Positions 12,194 to 24,251 are shown, numbered from the stretch's first letter. The stretch: DNA of 64,000 nucleotides from Mercenaria mercenaria (GCF_021730395.1 NC_069362.1:77020001-77084000); one strand, 5' to 3'. Program-made: numbers and translations. Notes: a model not told the origin generated them from the sequence alone.

Positions 12194-12241
12194 AATAAAT
12201 GTTGAACAAATGAATAAATGAATAAAAGAATAAATGAATGT
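12194..12241. repeat. AATG/AATA-type microsatellite
   Basis: Imperfect tetranucleotide array of GAATAAAT and GAACAAAT phrases. No gene context. Confidence 0.7.
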
Positions 12242-13741
12242 GCAAAATTCGCATTTTAGTTCAATTCAACGTCAAACATCACAACGCCGATGAAAATCTT
12301 TTGTACTTAAACAGGTTTGTCATTGAAGTAAATACGAAGTACAATTAGTAAACGTGGTTTTTATTGCTTTTCAAGTAGTAAATAAAGCTGCTATAGTTAC
12401 AGACCAGTTTATGAGTTAACTATAGTAAACTTCACTAACGAATTAATCAATTTCTTAGTAAAAACTATCATTTTCATAAGCCATCCCAAATTTAGAAATG
12501 CGTTATGATAAAAATTGTACAAGCGTATAGTCTTATAAAAGTACCTGAGAGATCTGTAAGATCATTAAAATCCAAAATGTCATTGACTAAATGGATATTT
12601 TTTTGGAAAACAAGAGCTAATTTTATTCAATACAAATGTTCATTCATACGAACAATTGCTAGAATATACTTGAAGAAGCAACAAATTTATCAGTTATAGC
12701 TTTTACGACTAATGTTTACACTGTATTTTATGTTTAGCTCGGTTAAATATAACTTTCTTTGGCAAAGTTGTAATTTCCAATGTTTGCGGTAGGAAAAACA
12801 CGTAACGACATAACAAGGACAAATGCCAAGCACAAGAACGTGGCCATAAACCACTCCACATGGAAACATGCACACCAGCTGAGCACATGTATACATAAAA
12901 CGAATAAAATAATAAATACATAGAAGTAAGAAACAGTCACATGCAAACATGAAGAAGGAACACAGCATAGCTTTGCTTTGAAATGGTTAGTGGTAAAACC
13001 GCCACAAGGGAGTTTAAAGTGGTTTCACTGGCACCAAACCTCATACTTTAAGCCCCGCCATTCTCTGTGTTAGATTTAGAAAAGTTTTACACAGACTTCC
13101 TGTTTGATGTTTCGAGTCATGTTGACTATCCTAACTCTCATAGTTTTGCGGTGCACTTCATTGGTAGATCTAATTTCGTTATAAAAATATATATGAAATC
13201 CATGGTGAAGAAGAATTTTGGGAAACAGATATATTACGGAGGATATGAACAGACTCTGGCGAATCTTATTGGCTGTGCAAAAATAAGTCCCGTAATATGT
13301 TGCACGGGGTACGTCCATATCAGGATGAGGGTAATTGACTGTATCCAAATTCAAACCATCTCTATTGTCATATATTTTCGTAAAACCAGTATTAATGGGG
13401 ATATGTAAATCATAAAAAAGCATCGTTAGAGCTCTTTGCAACCATAATATGAAAGTAAGGCAATGCCTCAATCGGGAATCGTTACAGTCCATCAGCTTGA
13501 CCAGAAATATGCGTTTGTATCAATTTAAAGGCAGATTTTGGAAAATAAACAATACTGCCATATTTGTACTGATGTGCAAGACGTTGCGGTTCACACAAGT
13601 TATGTGGACGCTTATTACGCACAAGGAAAAAGCGTATTCTTCCAAAACAAAATCCGAAGTAAGACGTTCTGTGCACGTGCCGGAAGACCACATTTTTTAA
13701 TTCGATAAGATATCTCTTTCGGTATATATCACATGTTACCG

Positions 13742-13806
13742 TAGAGGGATCGATCCCGATTTTCGTCCCTTCGCGACAAAAATCGGTAGGATCGATTCCC
13801 TAGAAG
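13742..13806. repeat. foldback hairpin
   Basis: AGGGATCGATCC and GATTTTCGTC on the left pair with GACAAAAATCGG and GGATCGATTCCCT on the right, leaving a tiny CCTTCGC loop. About 25-bp arms. No T-run follows, so it is not a typical terminator-like site; most likely a small foldback element or its end. Confidence 0.65.
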
Positions 13807-14523
13807 CAAAATATGAATTATCAATGATATTTCGTTAAGATAGCATGAAGTGCTGTTAAAGGCATTGGTGATCACTAAGTCCTATTGATAATTTACCTTG
13901 TCAATGTGTGACTGGCCCTTGTTGGAACTCTCGCAACTACCGATGTAGTTATACTTCATACAATCCCATCTCGCCCCTTTAAAGTGTTTAAAGCGACTAA
14001 CCCACACATTATGAATTGTAACTTTTAAAATAATTTATCACCGAAAGGCAAAATACCGCCACTGTTTCATATGTTTACATGAAACATAATGGTTGACCAG
14101 TTTATAGTTTCCAGAATTACGGGAACATTCGAATTTTTGCAGTTTTTTCATGTACTTTTATAAACCGTTACAACGCTTTATTTTGTAAACATTGATAAAT
14201 ATAGAACGAGATGCAACAGTAAATTTAGACGCTATCATCACGTTGGAAGCAAATCAAAAGTGCACATGTAGTTTGATGGGTCAATTTATATACTCGTCTA
14301 CCAATTAGGGAAGTCAGCATGATTTACTTCGCCTTATTTAGGTTAGCACCACTGTCGTACTGAATAACACTACCTAAATAACGGACCGTTCCATTATTAA
14401 AAGTACAATAACATCGCTCGCCAACTAAAGGTAGCGCACAGTATTATGGTGTTTAGAAGTGAAGAAAAAAAACAATAACATAAAATTAAGTAAAAACACT
14501 AAGTTTACAATTTAGTCAGTGAT

Positions 14524-14600
14524 TCCTCCTTGGCCGAGCGGTTAAGGTATTTCTATTATACCTTTTCGTCGGGAGTTCGATCCCCATTTTTTTCAGTTTG
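14524..14600 (+). repeat. tRNA-derived SINE head (Leu/Ser-type A box)
   Basis: A box TGGCCGAGCGGTTAAGG (14531-14547) and B box GAGTTCGATCC (14573-14583) have the spacing of an internal RNA polymerase III promoter. The ends do not form an acceptor stem and a T-run follows directly, so this is a tRNA-related retroposon fragment rather than a tRNA gene. Confidence 0.55.
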
Positions 14601-14619
14601 CATTACATACTTTGTGTAA

Positions 14620-14855
14620 GTTTGTTTTTCTCTGGTTTCTAATTCATTGTTCTGTTTCTTATTTTTGTATAAAATTGGAAGTATCTATAAATCAATCAAT
14701 CCTAAAATTATGGCCGGGCAATGCCTGTATTAAAGTGAAAAGTTTGTTTTTCTCTGGTTTCTAATTCATTGTTCTGTTTCTTATTTTTGTATAAAATTGG
14801 AAGTATCTATTAATCAATCAATCCTAAAATTATGGCCGGGCAATGCTTGTAAGTG
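14620..14855. repeat. 122-bp direct tandem duplication
   Basis: Copies 14620-14741 and 14742-14855 begin GTTTGTTTTTCTCTGG and end near GGCCGGGCAATGC, with only two or three differences. The near identity shows a recent duplication. It lies downstream of the tRNA-like head and probably represents the body of that retroposon. Confidence 0.9.
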
Positions 14856-15068
14856 TAAGATTGTTACAAAACTAACCCGTACAGGTTAAAAAATATCAAT
14901 GGAAAGCTTAACACATTATATCATATTAAAGGTGGTGTGTATTTAGACATAATTACGTGTCAGTTGTGACATATAATTTTAGTGAACATTTTAGAACTAG
15001 ATTTACTAACTCGTTTAGTCTTCAATTAATTGTAGTGAAGAAAAAAAAAAGACAAAATTTAACGGGTT

Positions 15069-15128
15069 TTGAAATCGAACTCACGTCGAAAAAATATCAT
15101 ACGAATACCGTTACCGCACTAGGCCAAC
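15069..15128 (-). repeat. tRNA-like promoter fragment, reverse orientation
   Basis: In reverse complement, TTGGCCTAGTGCGGTAACGG (A box) is followed 24 bases later by GTGAGTTCGATT (B box). Ends do not pair as a tRNA, so it is read as a decayed SINE head. Confidence 0.45.
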
Positions 15129-15546
15129 GAGAAGTCACTGACTGCATCGTTAACGTTTTAAGTGTACTGACTTCATTTTATGTTATTGTTTTGTTTGTTT
15201 TTATTTCAAAACGTCACAATAGTGTGCGATACCTAAACGTGTGCGCTCTTTTGAAAATCACGTGATTCTTGCTGACAGGAATTCCGTTTTTTTTTTATAA
15301 ACCAGGAAACCCTTATCAGAAATTGTAGACGAATGTTTTTATTTTAAGTGTAATAAGAAAACAACGATTTTCAACAGAATTTGATGAAATATTGTTCTGC
15401 CCGTACCCTGCCCTTGCACGCGAACATTTAGGATTCGTTTCTAGGCGCTAGCTGTTATATCTAAGGGACCGAGCGGTACATGCTCTCCATGGAGTCTATA
15501 GCTCTACCTATGTATGTCAGGATACATATAGAAATAGAAACTTTAA

Positions 15547-15630
15547 GAGGCCGGATGGCTCATTCAGGAGTCTCTATCAGGTACTCTATTAAACAATTGG
15601 CCCTGGGTTCGATTCCAGGTCAGACTCCAT
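15547..15630 (+). repeat. tRNA-like element with intact T arm
   Basis: The T arm is perfect: CCTGG, loop GTTCGATT, CCAGG (15602-15619). A 7-bp stem GGAGTCT (15567) / AGACTCC (15622) closes a 62-nucleotide unit, while an A-box-like GGCCGGATGGCTCATTCAGG lies just upstream. The stem is two bases too far from the T arm and the D and anticodon arms are not convincing. I read it as a tRNA-related SINE or tRNA pseudogene. Confidence 0.45.
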
Positions 15631-16750
15631 TTCTATAACACAGCTCCTTTATACTGGGGACCTCTTTGGGTTTGTAATAAGTATATGGTTACTACACTAC
15701 ATAACACAACACAACACCAGCTCAAGGTTATTAGTTTTAATGAGGTGATATATATCTCTTCATATATAAGACTAAGTCCAACGTATTATGTATATATATA
15801 ATATAGGCTCTTCGTAGTAGCTCTACATAGTGTACCGTAGAGAAAAGATTCTATAACCGTAGAGTATATCTATTAATAAGAATATATTTGTATATGTTAA
15901 TAGTGTTCTTGCACAATATGGTGGTCTAAGTCGTGTAGATCTTGGTAGATAGTGTAAATTCTATATAGTGATTATCCGTAGTTCTCTGGGTGGGGTAATT
16001 TTGGGGGAGACCACTAGTACCAGTTCGTAGAGACCAGGGCTACTCATTGTAGAGCTTTATTGTTGTAGAAATGTAGAGACAAACCTCGTTCTTCGGTCTA
16101 GGCATAAGTACTAAGCTCTTCTAGATCTAAAGATAGAATATAAACAATGTAGAGCTAAATATTCGAATGACCTCCAGTAAGGGTCACCTACACTTTAGGA
16201 GGAGATTTGATTGGCAAAGGAGAGACGGAAACCGGGGTATTTATACCCGTCATAGATGTTCTGCCTACGTCATCAACATGATGACGCAGAAGAGCTCCGA
16301 TAACGCATTTCGGGTGTTTCCGTGGACATCTAACTCGATTTATTTGGTTTCGTAAAGAATCGAGCACAACCGGAAACAACCGAAGTAAACAACAAAGATG
16401 GCGTCTGACCTAGGTAGAGCAGTGTAGAGATGAATATGATTTAAAGGACAAATAAGGGTCTAGGGGCTAAATTGTGAAGGAATACCCGTGCTAGTTGGGT
16501 AAGGAAGTTGATAACCAATTGAAACAGATAGGGTTGACCACCGACAGCCATGGATAAGCTGGGAAAACGAGGAGGGGCGCGCTGGCACTGGTCTCCCGGT
16601 GAGATCTAAAATCTTGGACACAAAAGTAAACGGTAAATAACATCAAGTTCTGACAAGGCGGGGTGCCTAACAATATACATTATAAGAACATCGAATATGC
16701 AGCATATAGGTGAATAAAGCAAAAGTTTGATTTTTTTAATCTAACACCAC
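15631..16750. other. noncoding region rich in short GTAGAG/CTCTAC motifs
   Basis: Many GTAGAG or CTCTAC hexamers and a TATATATA run occur between 15780 and 16440. Small overlapping open frames at 16167-16379 lie on both strands and have no family resemblance. No gene is supported. Confidence 0.35.
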
Positions 16751-17195
16751 GATGTGTGGGTTAGTGATAGTCGCTTTAAAACGGTAATAGCGTAACATTA
16801 GTCAATAAGGAAGAAAAAGATGTATGAACCGAGAGGCAAAATATCTAAAATACCCGTACTTTCCTTTAGTCATGTTCTCATTGCTCATCACAGCTGTGAA
16901 ATTGTTTTTGGTAAACACCTGATTGTATATCCAACAATTTCAAATAATTACTTGGTTATTAATATAAACACCTGTTAAATATTCAATTCAAGCATATTCA
17001 TTACAGAAATAAACCATATGATAATAACACATAAAAAACTGCTAACTTAAGATATTTATTTCACAAATGTTTGACATAACATAAATCTGAACGGAAAAGT
17101 AGTGTTTATTTGTAATAAGAAGAATAATAGTAGTTATGATTTATGACTAATATACACGTAATAACAAACCGGATGTATTGAATTCTTAAAGAAAG

Positions 17196-17389
17196 AAGAG
17201 TAAGTGATGCATTCAGTTTGTCTGTATTTTCAGTATATAAAAAAAGGCGAATACGCGAAATAAACAAGAAGAAGGGAAGGTAACAACAGGGAAGTTGTCC
17301 GCAACTTGTTTGAAATTCAAATTCATGTTTTATATAAAAAAGTAAATACTTATTTCTAAATCAAGTATTCGGAATTCGCTCTGTTAAAG
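17196..17389 (+). promoter_or_regulatory. candidate noncoding first exon and promoter-proximal block of GPCR gene 1
   Basis: The block AAAGAAGAGTAAGTGATGCATT followed by GGGAAGTTGTCCGCAACTTG and ending in a splice donor GTTAAAG|GTAATA (17390) has counterparts in the same order upstream of the two other receptor genes (25173-25400, 39752-39990). Conservation in otherwise diverged flanks suggests a transcribed 5' exon or promoter. No long open frame lies in it. Confidence 0.45.
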
Positions 17390-18423
17390 GTAATAATATA
17401 TATTTTGTATCTGTCTCAAAGCCAAGGAACTTGAAATTTATATTTCTTTTAACATTAAACATTATTCTTTGAAATGCAATTAGGAAAAAAATAGGGGGAA
17501 ACGTAGAAATATCTTAATTATCAGTCTAGTGGTTAGTCTGCCAGTAAAGTATTTCAAGATATCATTTTAATATCTATCGTCCTTTTGCAGTAAATGTACG
17601 TGCTTTGCACTTGTACAGACCTAAATTCATGGTCTTACATAAATAAAGGTCTCGCAATACGCGTTTTAATATCTAAGAGCAGTTTAAATAAACAACTTGT
17701 TGAAATTTAAAGTTCCTATCTTTTGAACAATTTACTTGCATTGAACGTTGTATTAAAATGACATATAACAGGTTTAAGTTACCCCTTTATAAAGGCTTTC
17801 GGTGCGTTTTCGTAATTACAATAAGATTTTCTTGCTAGAATTCATTTAGAATACAGATTTATACATTACAACTACATGCTTATGCCATTTTTGTTATATT
17901 AAACAAAATCAGAACGGATTATCACATAATAGTTAAGTATGAGGCTGTTCTAAAATATCATTGACAATATGTGAACTTAAAGTTTAGCTTAACCTAATGG
18001 TAAATAGTTTAGCTTAACCTAACGGTACGGTAAATTATGTCGGAGATTCCCACCACCTCTACCCAACACACATATATTTCTTAAATATCAAGTACCTGTT
18101 ACTTCTCACAGAGCTAAGTATATGTGGATTACGTGACTGGGGCTGCTTTTTCATCCTCGAAAGTGCAGCAACCATAATTATATCGCATTGCATTATCTGA
18201 AATTTAAATACATTCTTTTGTGCATTCATCTTTCAATAGCCATATTTGAAATCCAATCACACTTACGTATTCACGGACGTACATATTCGTTGTTTGCATC
18301 TAAAGGAAAAGTATGTTATAGATTTTATTCATTCGTGTTTTCCCTTTCGGACTTCACTTTCAGCAGAAAAAAATGACACTTTCAGTTATGATTTTAGTAG
18401 GTTGATGAAATATGTTTTGTGTT

Positions 18424-18447
18424 ACCTTACAGTTGCAGACTTCAAAC
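18424..18447 (+). promoter_or_regulatory. 3' splice site and leader just upstream of GPCR 1 start
   Basis: ACCTTACAGTTGCAG followed by ACTTCAAAC and the ATG. The same arrangement (pyrimidine tract, TTGCAG, 9-13 base leader, ATG) precedes all three receptor genes, supporting an intron in the 5' untranslated region. Confidence 0.6.
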
Positions 18448-19794
18448 ATGAGGAATTATACAAGCGACAACGACGACATCCTTGAACGGACCAGATACGA
18501 TATATTCCGGCATTTACTTCCAGTGATTATATGCATGATACTGTTTGGTGTCGCCGGCATTGTCGGGAATATCCTCACCTTCATATTCTACACCTACAAG
18601 TCAAAGCGGTCCTCCACAGTCATGCTGATTGCATGTTTGGCAATTGTAGACCTAGTAGTGTGTGTCCTATTTATTCCAAACATTATAGAGATGTGGGTGA
18701 ATGTGAAATATACCTCGAGTTTCATGTGCAAGTTTGCACATTTCGTTGGCCTTTGGACAGTTGCTTCTTCTGCTTTGATACTTTGGGTCGTGGCTATTGA
18801 CCGACACAGAAAAATATGTAGCCCGTTTGGAAAGCAGATGACACTAGTTACAACAAAGTACGCTGTCATTGCTATTATTGTCTTTGGATTTGCCCTATCT
18901 GTGAGAAACTTTGCAAACTATGACAGTGTTGAGGTTAATGTGAAAGAAAATGATTTGAATATTACTATACAGGGGCATTATTGTACGACAACGGATGATG
19001 ACAAGTACACAGTCAGTGTTGCAGTATTCACTATCATTGACTTTCTGCTAGTATTAATGATTTGTCTGACATTAGCCGTCGCTTATTCTCACATCATTTA
19101 CACCATATTTAAGTTAAAGAAGACAAGGAAGAGATTACATCCAAAACCAAAAGTTATTGAAATGGAAATCAGTACTCCATCACATGAAGCTCAAAGTCAA
19201 GATGAAATAAGTACCAAACAACCAACATCAGACAAAGATGAAAATGAAAAACGCAAAGTCAGTTCTAGTTCTTATGTAGATGGTAAACAGATATCAGATT
19301 TAGATATTTCTACAGAAGACAGTCGACAGAGTGTTATGTCAAATGATGCTGCTACACGGACAAGTTCTAGTGTACAAGATTCAGGACCAAGCGATGAATA
19401 TCCCAGTGATTGTCCATCTTTACGCGATACTGGACATTTACAAGATGAAGTAACTTTGTCATCAGGCAGTCATTCTAAGTCTACATTTCAAAAAATATTC
19501 AATGGACATAAACAGCCTAAAAGATACAACTCTGCTAAATGCGCTGTTGAAAGAAACTTGACTTTCAAGATGCTCGCGGTATCGATAGTGTTCATAGTTT
19601 GTTTCACGCCGTATTTCATTGTAAAAATCCTCATGCGAGAGGTGCTGAAAACGGGAGAAGAGTATGAACTAAATTTATTAGCTCAGATTTCATTGCGACT
19701 TCCATACATGAACAGTGTGTTTAACCCAGTAGTTTACTGTGCATTCAATCCCCAGTTCAGACTGTACATAAAAAGTTTTTTTTTTTTGGCTTAG
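18448..19794 (+). CDS. orphan class A (rhodopsin-like) G protein-coupled receptor, tandem copy 1
   Basis: A 448-residue seven-helix receptor encoded in one exon, expected in the plasma membrane. Marks of class A are visible: GN in TM1 (40-41), LAIVD in TM2 (64-68), Cys94 and Cys179 for the TM3-loop 2 disulfide, DRH in place of DRY (118-120), CFTP in place of CWxP in TM6 (385-388) and NPVVY in TM7 (426-430). An NYT glycosylation site is at residues 3-5. The third cytoplasmic loop (about 223-368) is long and rich in Ser/Thr and acidic residues. I chose the ATG at 18448 over an in-frame ATG at 18412 because a 3' splice site (TTGCAG, ending 18438) falls between them and the paralogs start at the equivalent MxNYT. 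The C-terminus ends KSFFFLA at a run of T bases, about 14 residues shorter than copies 2 and 3, so the helix-8 Cys and basic tail are lost. Ligand unknown; the core looks like an amine or peptide receptor of the mollusc-expanded kind. Confidence 0.9.
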   Translation: MRNYTSDNDDILERTRYDIFRHLLPVIICMILFGVAGIVGNILTFIFYTYKSKRSSTVMLIACLAIVDLVVCVLFIPNIIEMWVNVKYTSSFMCKFAHFVGLWTVASSALILWVVAIDRHRKICSPFGKQMTLVTTKYAVIAIIVFGFALSVRNFANYDSVEVNVKENDLNITIQGHYCTTTDDDKYTVSVAVFTIIDFLLVLMICLTLAVAYSHIIYTIFKLKKTRKRLHPKPKVIEMEISTPSHEAQSQDEISTKQPTSDKDENEKRKVSSSSYVDGKQISDLDISTEDSRQSVMSNDAATRTSSSVQDSGPSDEYPSDCPSLRDTGHLQDEVTLSSGSHSKSTFQKIFNGHKQPKRYNSAKCAVERNLTFKMLAVSIVFIVCFTPYFIVKILMREVLKTGEEYELNLLAQISLRLPYMNSVFNPVVYCAFNPQFRLYIKSFFFLA

Positions 19795-20560
19795 TTTTTA
19801 ACTGTATCCGCAATGTATAGTAAAATTATTCAGATCGTGAAATATGAGTACCAGAAGGGTTGGTCTAGAGTGAATTGGACTTTTCTTCTTATAAATTCAT
19901 GAAGCAAGATAGCGCATTGAAAATTGTGCAGAATATATTTTCATATACTATCTATGCACTGTTTGCCATTGCCCTCAGATACCCCCTTTCCCATTGTTCA
20001 AGTAACAAATAAACGGTGAAGCAGGACACATATGTATATGATTTATATTGAAAACTTGAAACATAAATAATAATTAAAGTAATACATTAGTTTTTTATCA
20101 ATAGTAAAAGGGTTATTCATTTAAGATCACCCAGCATCTTCAACAACTCCACTTCATATATACACAACAATGATTTAAAAGTTATTCATTTCAACAGTCG
20201 TTTGTACAGATTATGCGTGTGTAGTTTCGTGTGCGCAAAGTTTATTGTTAATCTTTACATACATAAGAAAACAACATAAATCTCACCTGGATACTTGTAC
20301 ATATGGTATTACTGTGAAAATGAAGTTTGTCGTCTACATCACCGATACGTTATATCAAACGCCCGTGTATAGAATGAACAAATATGTGTTGGACGTTACT
20401 GAAATGTCATGTGCATATTAAATAAAAAAATATCTACTGGTTTTAAGTCTTTTAATAATTTGTGGATTGTTTTACAGTATTTGTACATTAAATTTTCTTA
20501 TATGTAATAAATATGTAAAATTTATATGTTTAATACCGTGCCTTTGCTTCCAAATAATTT
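19795..20560 (+). other. 3' untranslated region and flank of GPCR 1
   Basis: A conserved phrase TTTATTGTTAA at 20241 matches 28021 (copy 2) and 42031 (copy 3), all downstream of receptor stops. Possible polyadenylation signals AATAAA lie near 20005 and 20415. Confidence 0.45.
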
Positions 20561-23500
20561 ACTGTAATACGTCTTTTGTATTGTTAACGGATGAGACAGT
20601 AATAAGCGCAATACATAATAGTAAGCTTTTCTCAAATTGAAAAGGGTCTAAAGGGCCAAACAATTTTCGATCTTATGCCATAATCAACTTTGTCATAGTC
20701 ACTTTAACAGCTTTTAACAATATCAATAACAACATTTATTTCCGCATACAGGCATTGCAATTTATCTTGCCATATCCAACTTAAAGAATAATTTGTAAAA
20801 AAAAGCTTAAAACTTTTTTTTTTTTAAATACCTTATGTGACTGTTATAGTTTCAACAAAACTGTTTGTGTTTTGAAAGATATACAAACAGATAAAAAGGT
20901 TTCAAATTGTCTGAATTATGTCTTAAATGGTCTATAACTTCCTCAAAGTTTTCTAGTACACTCGTCCTTCTGCTTATTGTTTAAGGTAATTTTCCGAAAA
21001 AATGTCGGTATATAGTATGAATGTATTTATTTTTGTTACAGAATGGTTATAAACATGTGCATGTGGTATAAGTTACATTAAACATTACAATAGAATGCAC
21101 GTGAACGAGACTATAATAGATACGAGGGGTATTCAACAAATAACTGAACGCTTTAAAATTTAAATCTCTGAGAGGCATGCACAAGAAATTAATGCTTTGC
21201 CCTGATATCTTATCTCCATTACACAATCTTATAAATGCATGTACTTTGATTAAAAATATATGTTGTACGCGCAAACTATGTGATAAATAAGAGAGCATAA
21301 TACTTTCGGTTTTGAAGACCAACATATGAAAATACAAAACAATAGAAAAAACAGCTCGGATATAAAAAAAAAATGTTTAAACCTTATTACCAATTTTGGG
21401 AAATGTTCCATAATCGACCAACTGCGATAACACCTACGGTTAATAAGTAGCGGTTTGGTCAGAGGGAATTAACTGTATCTTCACTACAATGTTTTGTGCT
21501 ATAGGTCTTTCCTAACGTTTAAACCTTTGATTCAACTTCCTCAAAATAATAGAACTGTCGAAGACCTATCATCAAACTGCTAGAAATATACCTGTTGACC
21601 AAAATAATGAAATACACATTTACAAGCTGAAATAATATTTACTCGAATGTACATACGCTGAAAATCGCTGCCGGTATTGTGATGACAGGACTTGTCTGTA
21701 TTCTGAGATAGAGCTAGTATTTCAGCTAATTTAAGATAACCAGAATATGTATGTCGCCATACTCCTATTATCTAACCTAGGCTAGGTGGTTGAAATCAGA
21801 AATGCATACAGATTAATGCACCGTCTTTTTACCTGCATGTATATGTCATCAATATAATGATATTTTTATTGACGTTGGGCTTATTTTCTAACCGCTTCAC
21901 TATCAAACGTGCGTGGATTTTTTTAAATATAAATTAGTTCAACGCAACACAAAATCAACAAAGGGCAAGTTCTTGGAAGCTGTAATAGATTTGTAAACAC
22001 TTTGTTACTTCTGATGAGGTCATGTGTTTCTTAAATGAAACCTATGGACATGAGGGAGGGGTTTGCTTCGTAAGAAAATGTGTCAATGGTCATTCGAAAC
22101 CGAAGATCGTTAAGCTTTATTCTTTTTAGCAAAATTGATTGCTGTAGTCTCCATTTGAGGCAATGTGTAGTAAACTTCAAATCTTATAAAGAATTGGTTT
22201 AAACCTTTTATAGAGAAGTAATGGAGAAACATGCCTAGATACTGTTTTCAACGTATTTTGCTGTAATATTTGGTATTCCGTCAAGAAAGAGCATATAGCT
22301 ATACATGTAAAGGGACATTGAACTATCTTAAATTGTAAAACTAAAACAGTCAATATCCTAACACCAAAGGAAGGGATTCCGAAGTGTCTTTACTTAGCCG
22401 CGATGGCCTATGGTATATAGGGAATCCTGAAGACCTGAAAGCTTAAGCGCTCTACAAATTTCGCCAAAAAACATTTTAACTTTCTCTTAAAGACCAACTG
22501 AATAAATATGACCGATTAACTATTAATATAGCTTTAACGTATTGATTTAATGCTGCAGAATGATTTATACTTCCGTAACAAATATCAAATCAAACATTCG
22601 TTATAATCAAATACAGATCAATGAACATATATTATGTTTGCATAGCGTTAAAATGTAAGCTAAAAAACCTCTCGTGTAAATATCAAGTAACTGTCTATTT
22701 TCTGCCCTTCTTGGACTGATCTATCATTCAATTTGGGCAGTATCATTTATTATTCGAAGGGGTTTTCACTGAAAATTAACGGACTGAATAGCAAACAGCG
22801 CAGACAAGTCTGATCGCAAGCCGCCAGCAGGCTAAAGGTTGAAATACACGAAAATCAGTTACTGGCAACAGTTTATATAAATTTCAAATGAAATTACGAA
22901 GAATATTGCTTATTCCGGATTGTCTACTCTTATCTTCATTTTTGACAGATCGGTAGTTACGGTAGGATTTTTGTTTAAAAGCAGTTACAAACACCAAAGC
23001 TTTCAAATCCCATGGATGCCTTTTCAATGAGAATTTCAAATGCATTGTCAAGCTGAGAACCAGTGTCATTACAATATATAAACTCAAAGAAACTCTTTTT
23101 AAATTAAAGTTGTTTCTGTGTGCGTAAACGGTTGATGGTATAACCAGTATATGTACTTCACAAATCTTTCAGTCTCAGTTATGTTAAACATTAGCATAAT
23201 AAACGAACAGCTGACACCTGATACTGATTACGAAGAACTGTTGTTTTTTTTCAGTATAACTTTCTATTCGTTCTGTCATAGTGGCTTTAGTTCAGAATTC
23301 GATACGATATGCTGCATAAGCGACGGGCTAAACAAAATGGTTTTTTTACCGATAAGTGCTTTGAGTAACAGATACTGCTTGCTATCAGCAGGCTTATGGA
23401 AACTGTCAGCTTCGATTTTACCTTTTTCATTTATTATTAAAACATGCTTCGCTTTTAAAATGAACAATAGGCGTTATGTATTCTGTCTAACAAACACACT

Positions 23501-24250
23501 GAAAAAATTGTAGTAGTGGTGAGGTTCCTTGATAAATTCTTTAATGATATTATTTCAATATGAAAATGCTGTCTGAATGTCAAGCGTTGAAAAGAATGCA
23601 AAGAAAAGACAAGAAAAATAGCTCTACAAAGTGAAAAAATATCTGAAAACTATTTGAATCCGCCATTATGTGACTACCACTTTCCCATGCAGTTTACCTA
23701 TTTACTGTCTGTATACCTAAAGTACCATATACCGGCGCAGATTTTGTTCCCATAGCCATTCATTTGCGTTGCCTATAGAAATCTCCGATGTATTTATTTT
23801 GAAGAATTAAAGTTATTGATTCTGTAATAAATTATGAATTGAATTTCTCTGGGATGATACTTCTGAAGCCAAAATCATGCGGAATATTGGAGTATAGTAT
23901 TTCCAAGTAGAAGGAGACGAGATAAATGGCTATCGATGTTGTTTGGCAACCTATCAAAAATATCTGTTAAATACCTATAAAAGTTTTGGCGCGTTTCATT
24001 AATGGACGTGAAATTATATCTAACAGGTTGAGCAACCTGTGAGATGGCTAGAACTTTCATCATGTTCATTCTTGTTGTTGCACTGGTTGTTGTCACCTCA
24101 TAATCCATAAGGGTTGTCTTGTTGTGATGATATCCACTGATTACGACGACTAAAATTTTGTCCGATGTATGTTGTTTGATCCGAACTATATCAAGACAAG
24201 ACTGATAAGTATTGTTATAATAATTTATGAATCCAGCAGATTGGTTTATA
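20561..24250. other. AT-rich spacer between GPCR copies 1 and 2
   Basis: Apart from the short element at 22757-22840 I see no supported gene. The longest open frame (23151-23513, +, 120 aa) has two hydrophobic stretches but no recognisable domain and T-rich codons expected by chance. Confidence 0.4.
22757..22840 (-). repeat. shortened copy of element family B
   Basis: GAAGGGG through AACAGCGCAGAC and on to GCCAGCAGGCTAAAGG matches the reverse complement of the ends of the element at 62255-62475, with the middle missing. Confidence 0.55.
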
Positions 24251-24251
24251 A

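Larger units (their letters stand above)
9604..13010. other. gene-poor AT-rich spacer
   Basis: Apart from the two microsatellites listed separately I find no supported gene. Small open frames on the minus strand (for example 10270-10515 and 11630-11935) have no recognisable domain, and their frequency matches chance in AT-rich DNA. Confidence 0.45.
13985..16782. mobile_element. interval bounded by inverted repeats, possible nonautonomous DNA element
   Basis: The left boundary GTTTAAAGCGACTAACCCAC (13985) recurs in reverse complement at 16751-16782, where the reverse complement reads GTTTTAAAGCGACTATCACT then AACCCACACATC. The right copy has a seven-base addition. The 2.8-kb interior contains tRNA-like segments and a 122-bp tandem duplication but no transposase frame that I recognise. 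The inverted ends suggest a DNA element whose interior was filled or replaced, but a chance inverted pair of a common repeat end is possible. I could not confirm a target-site duplication. Confidence 0.35.

Noticed and set aside
13067-13492. Overlapping open frames of 113 and 138 codons on opposite strands
   Set aside because: No recognisable domain in either, no splice or polyadenylation context, and the two frames shadow each other in AT-rich DNA.
14524-14600. A functional tRNA-Leu or tRNA-Ser gene
   Set aside because: A and B boxes fit, but the acceptor ends do not pair and no normal anticodon arm can be drawn.
18412-18447. Upstream in-frame ATG as the start of GPCR 1 (and 40375 for GPCR 3, 26419 for GPCR 2)
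   Set aside because: A probable 3' splice site lies between these ATGs and the conserved MxNYT start, and the upstream residues are not shared among paralogs.
18531-18869. Additional frames on both strands inside the GPCR coding exons
   Set aside because: They recur at the same place in all three paralogs because the coding DNA is conserved; codon use and homology support only the receptor frame.
23151-23513. 120-codon + frame between GPCR 1 and 2
   Set aside because: T-rich, hydrophobic by composition, no family resemblance, and no flanking splice or regulatory signals.
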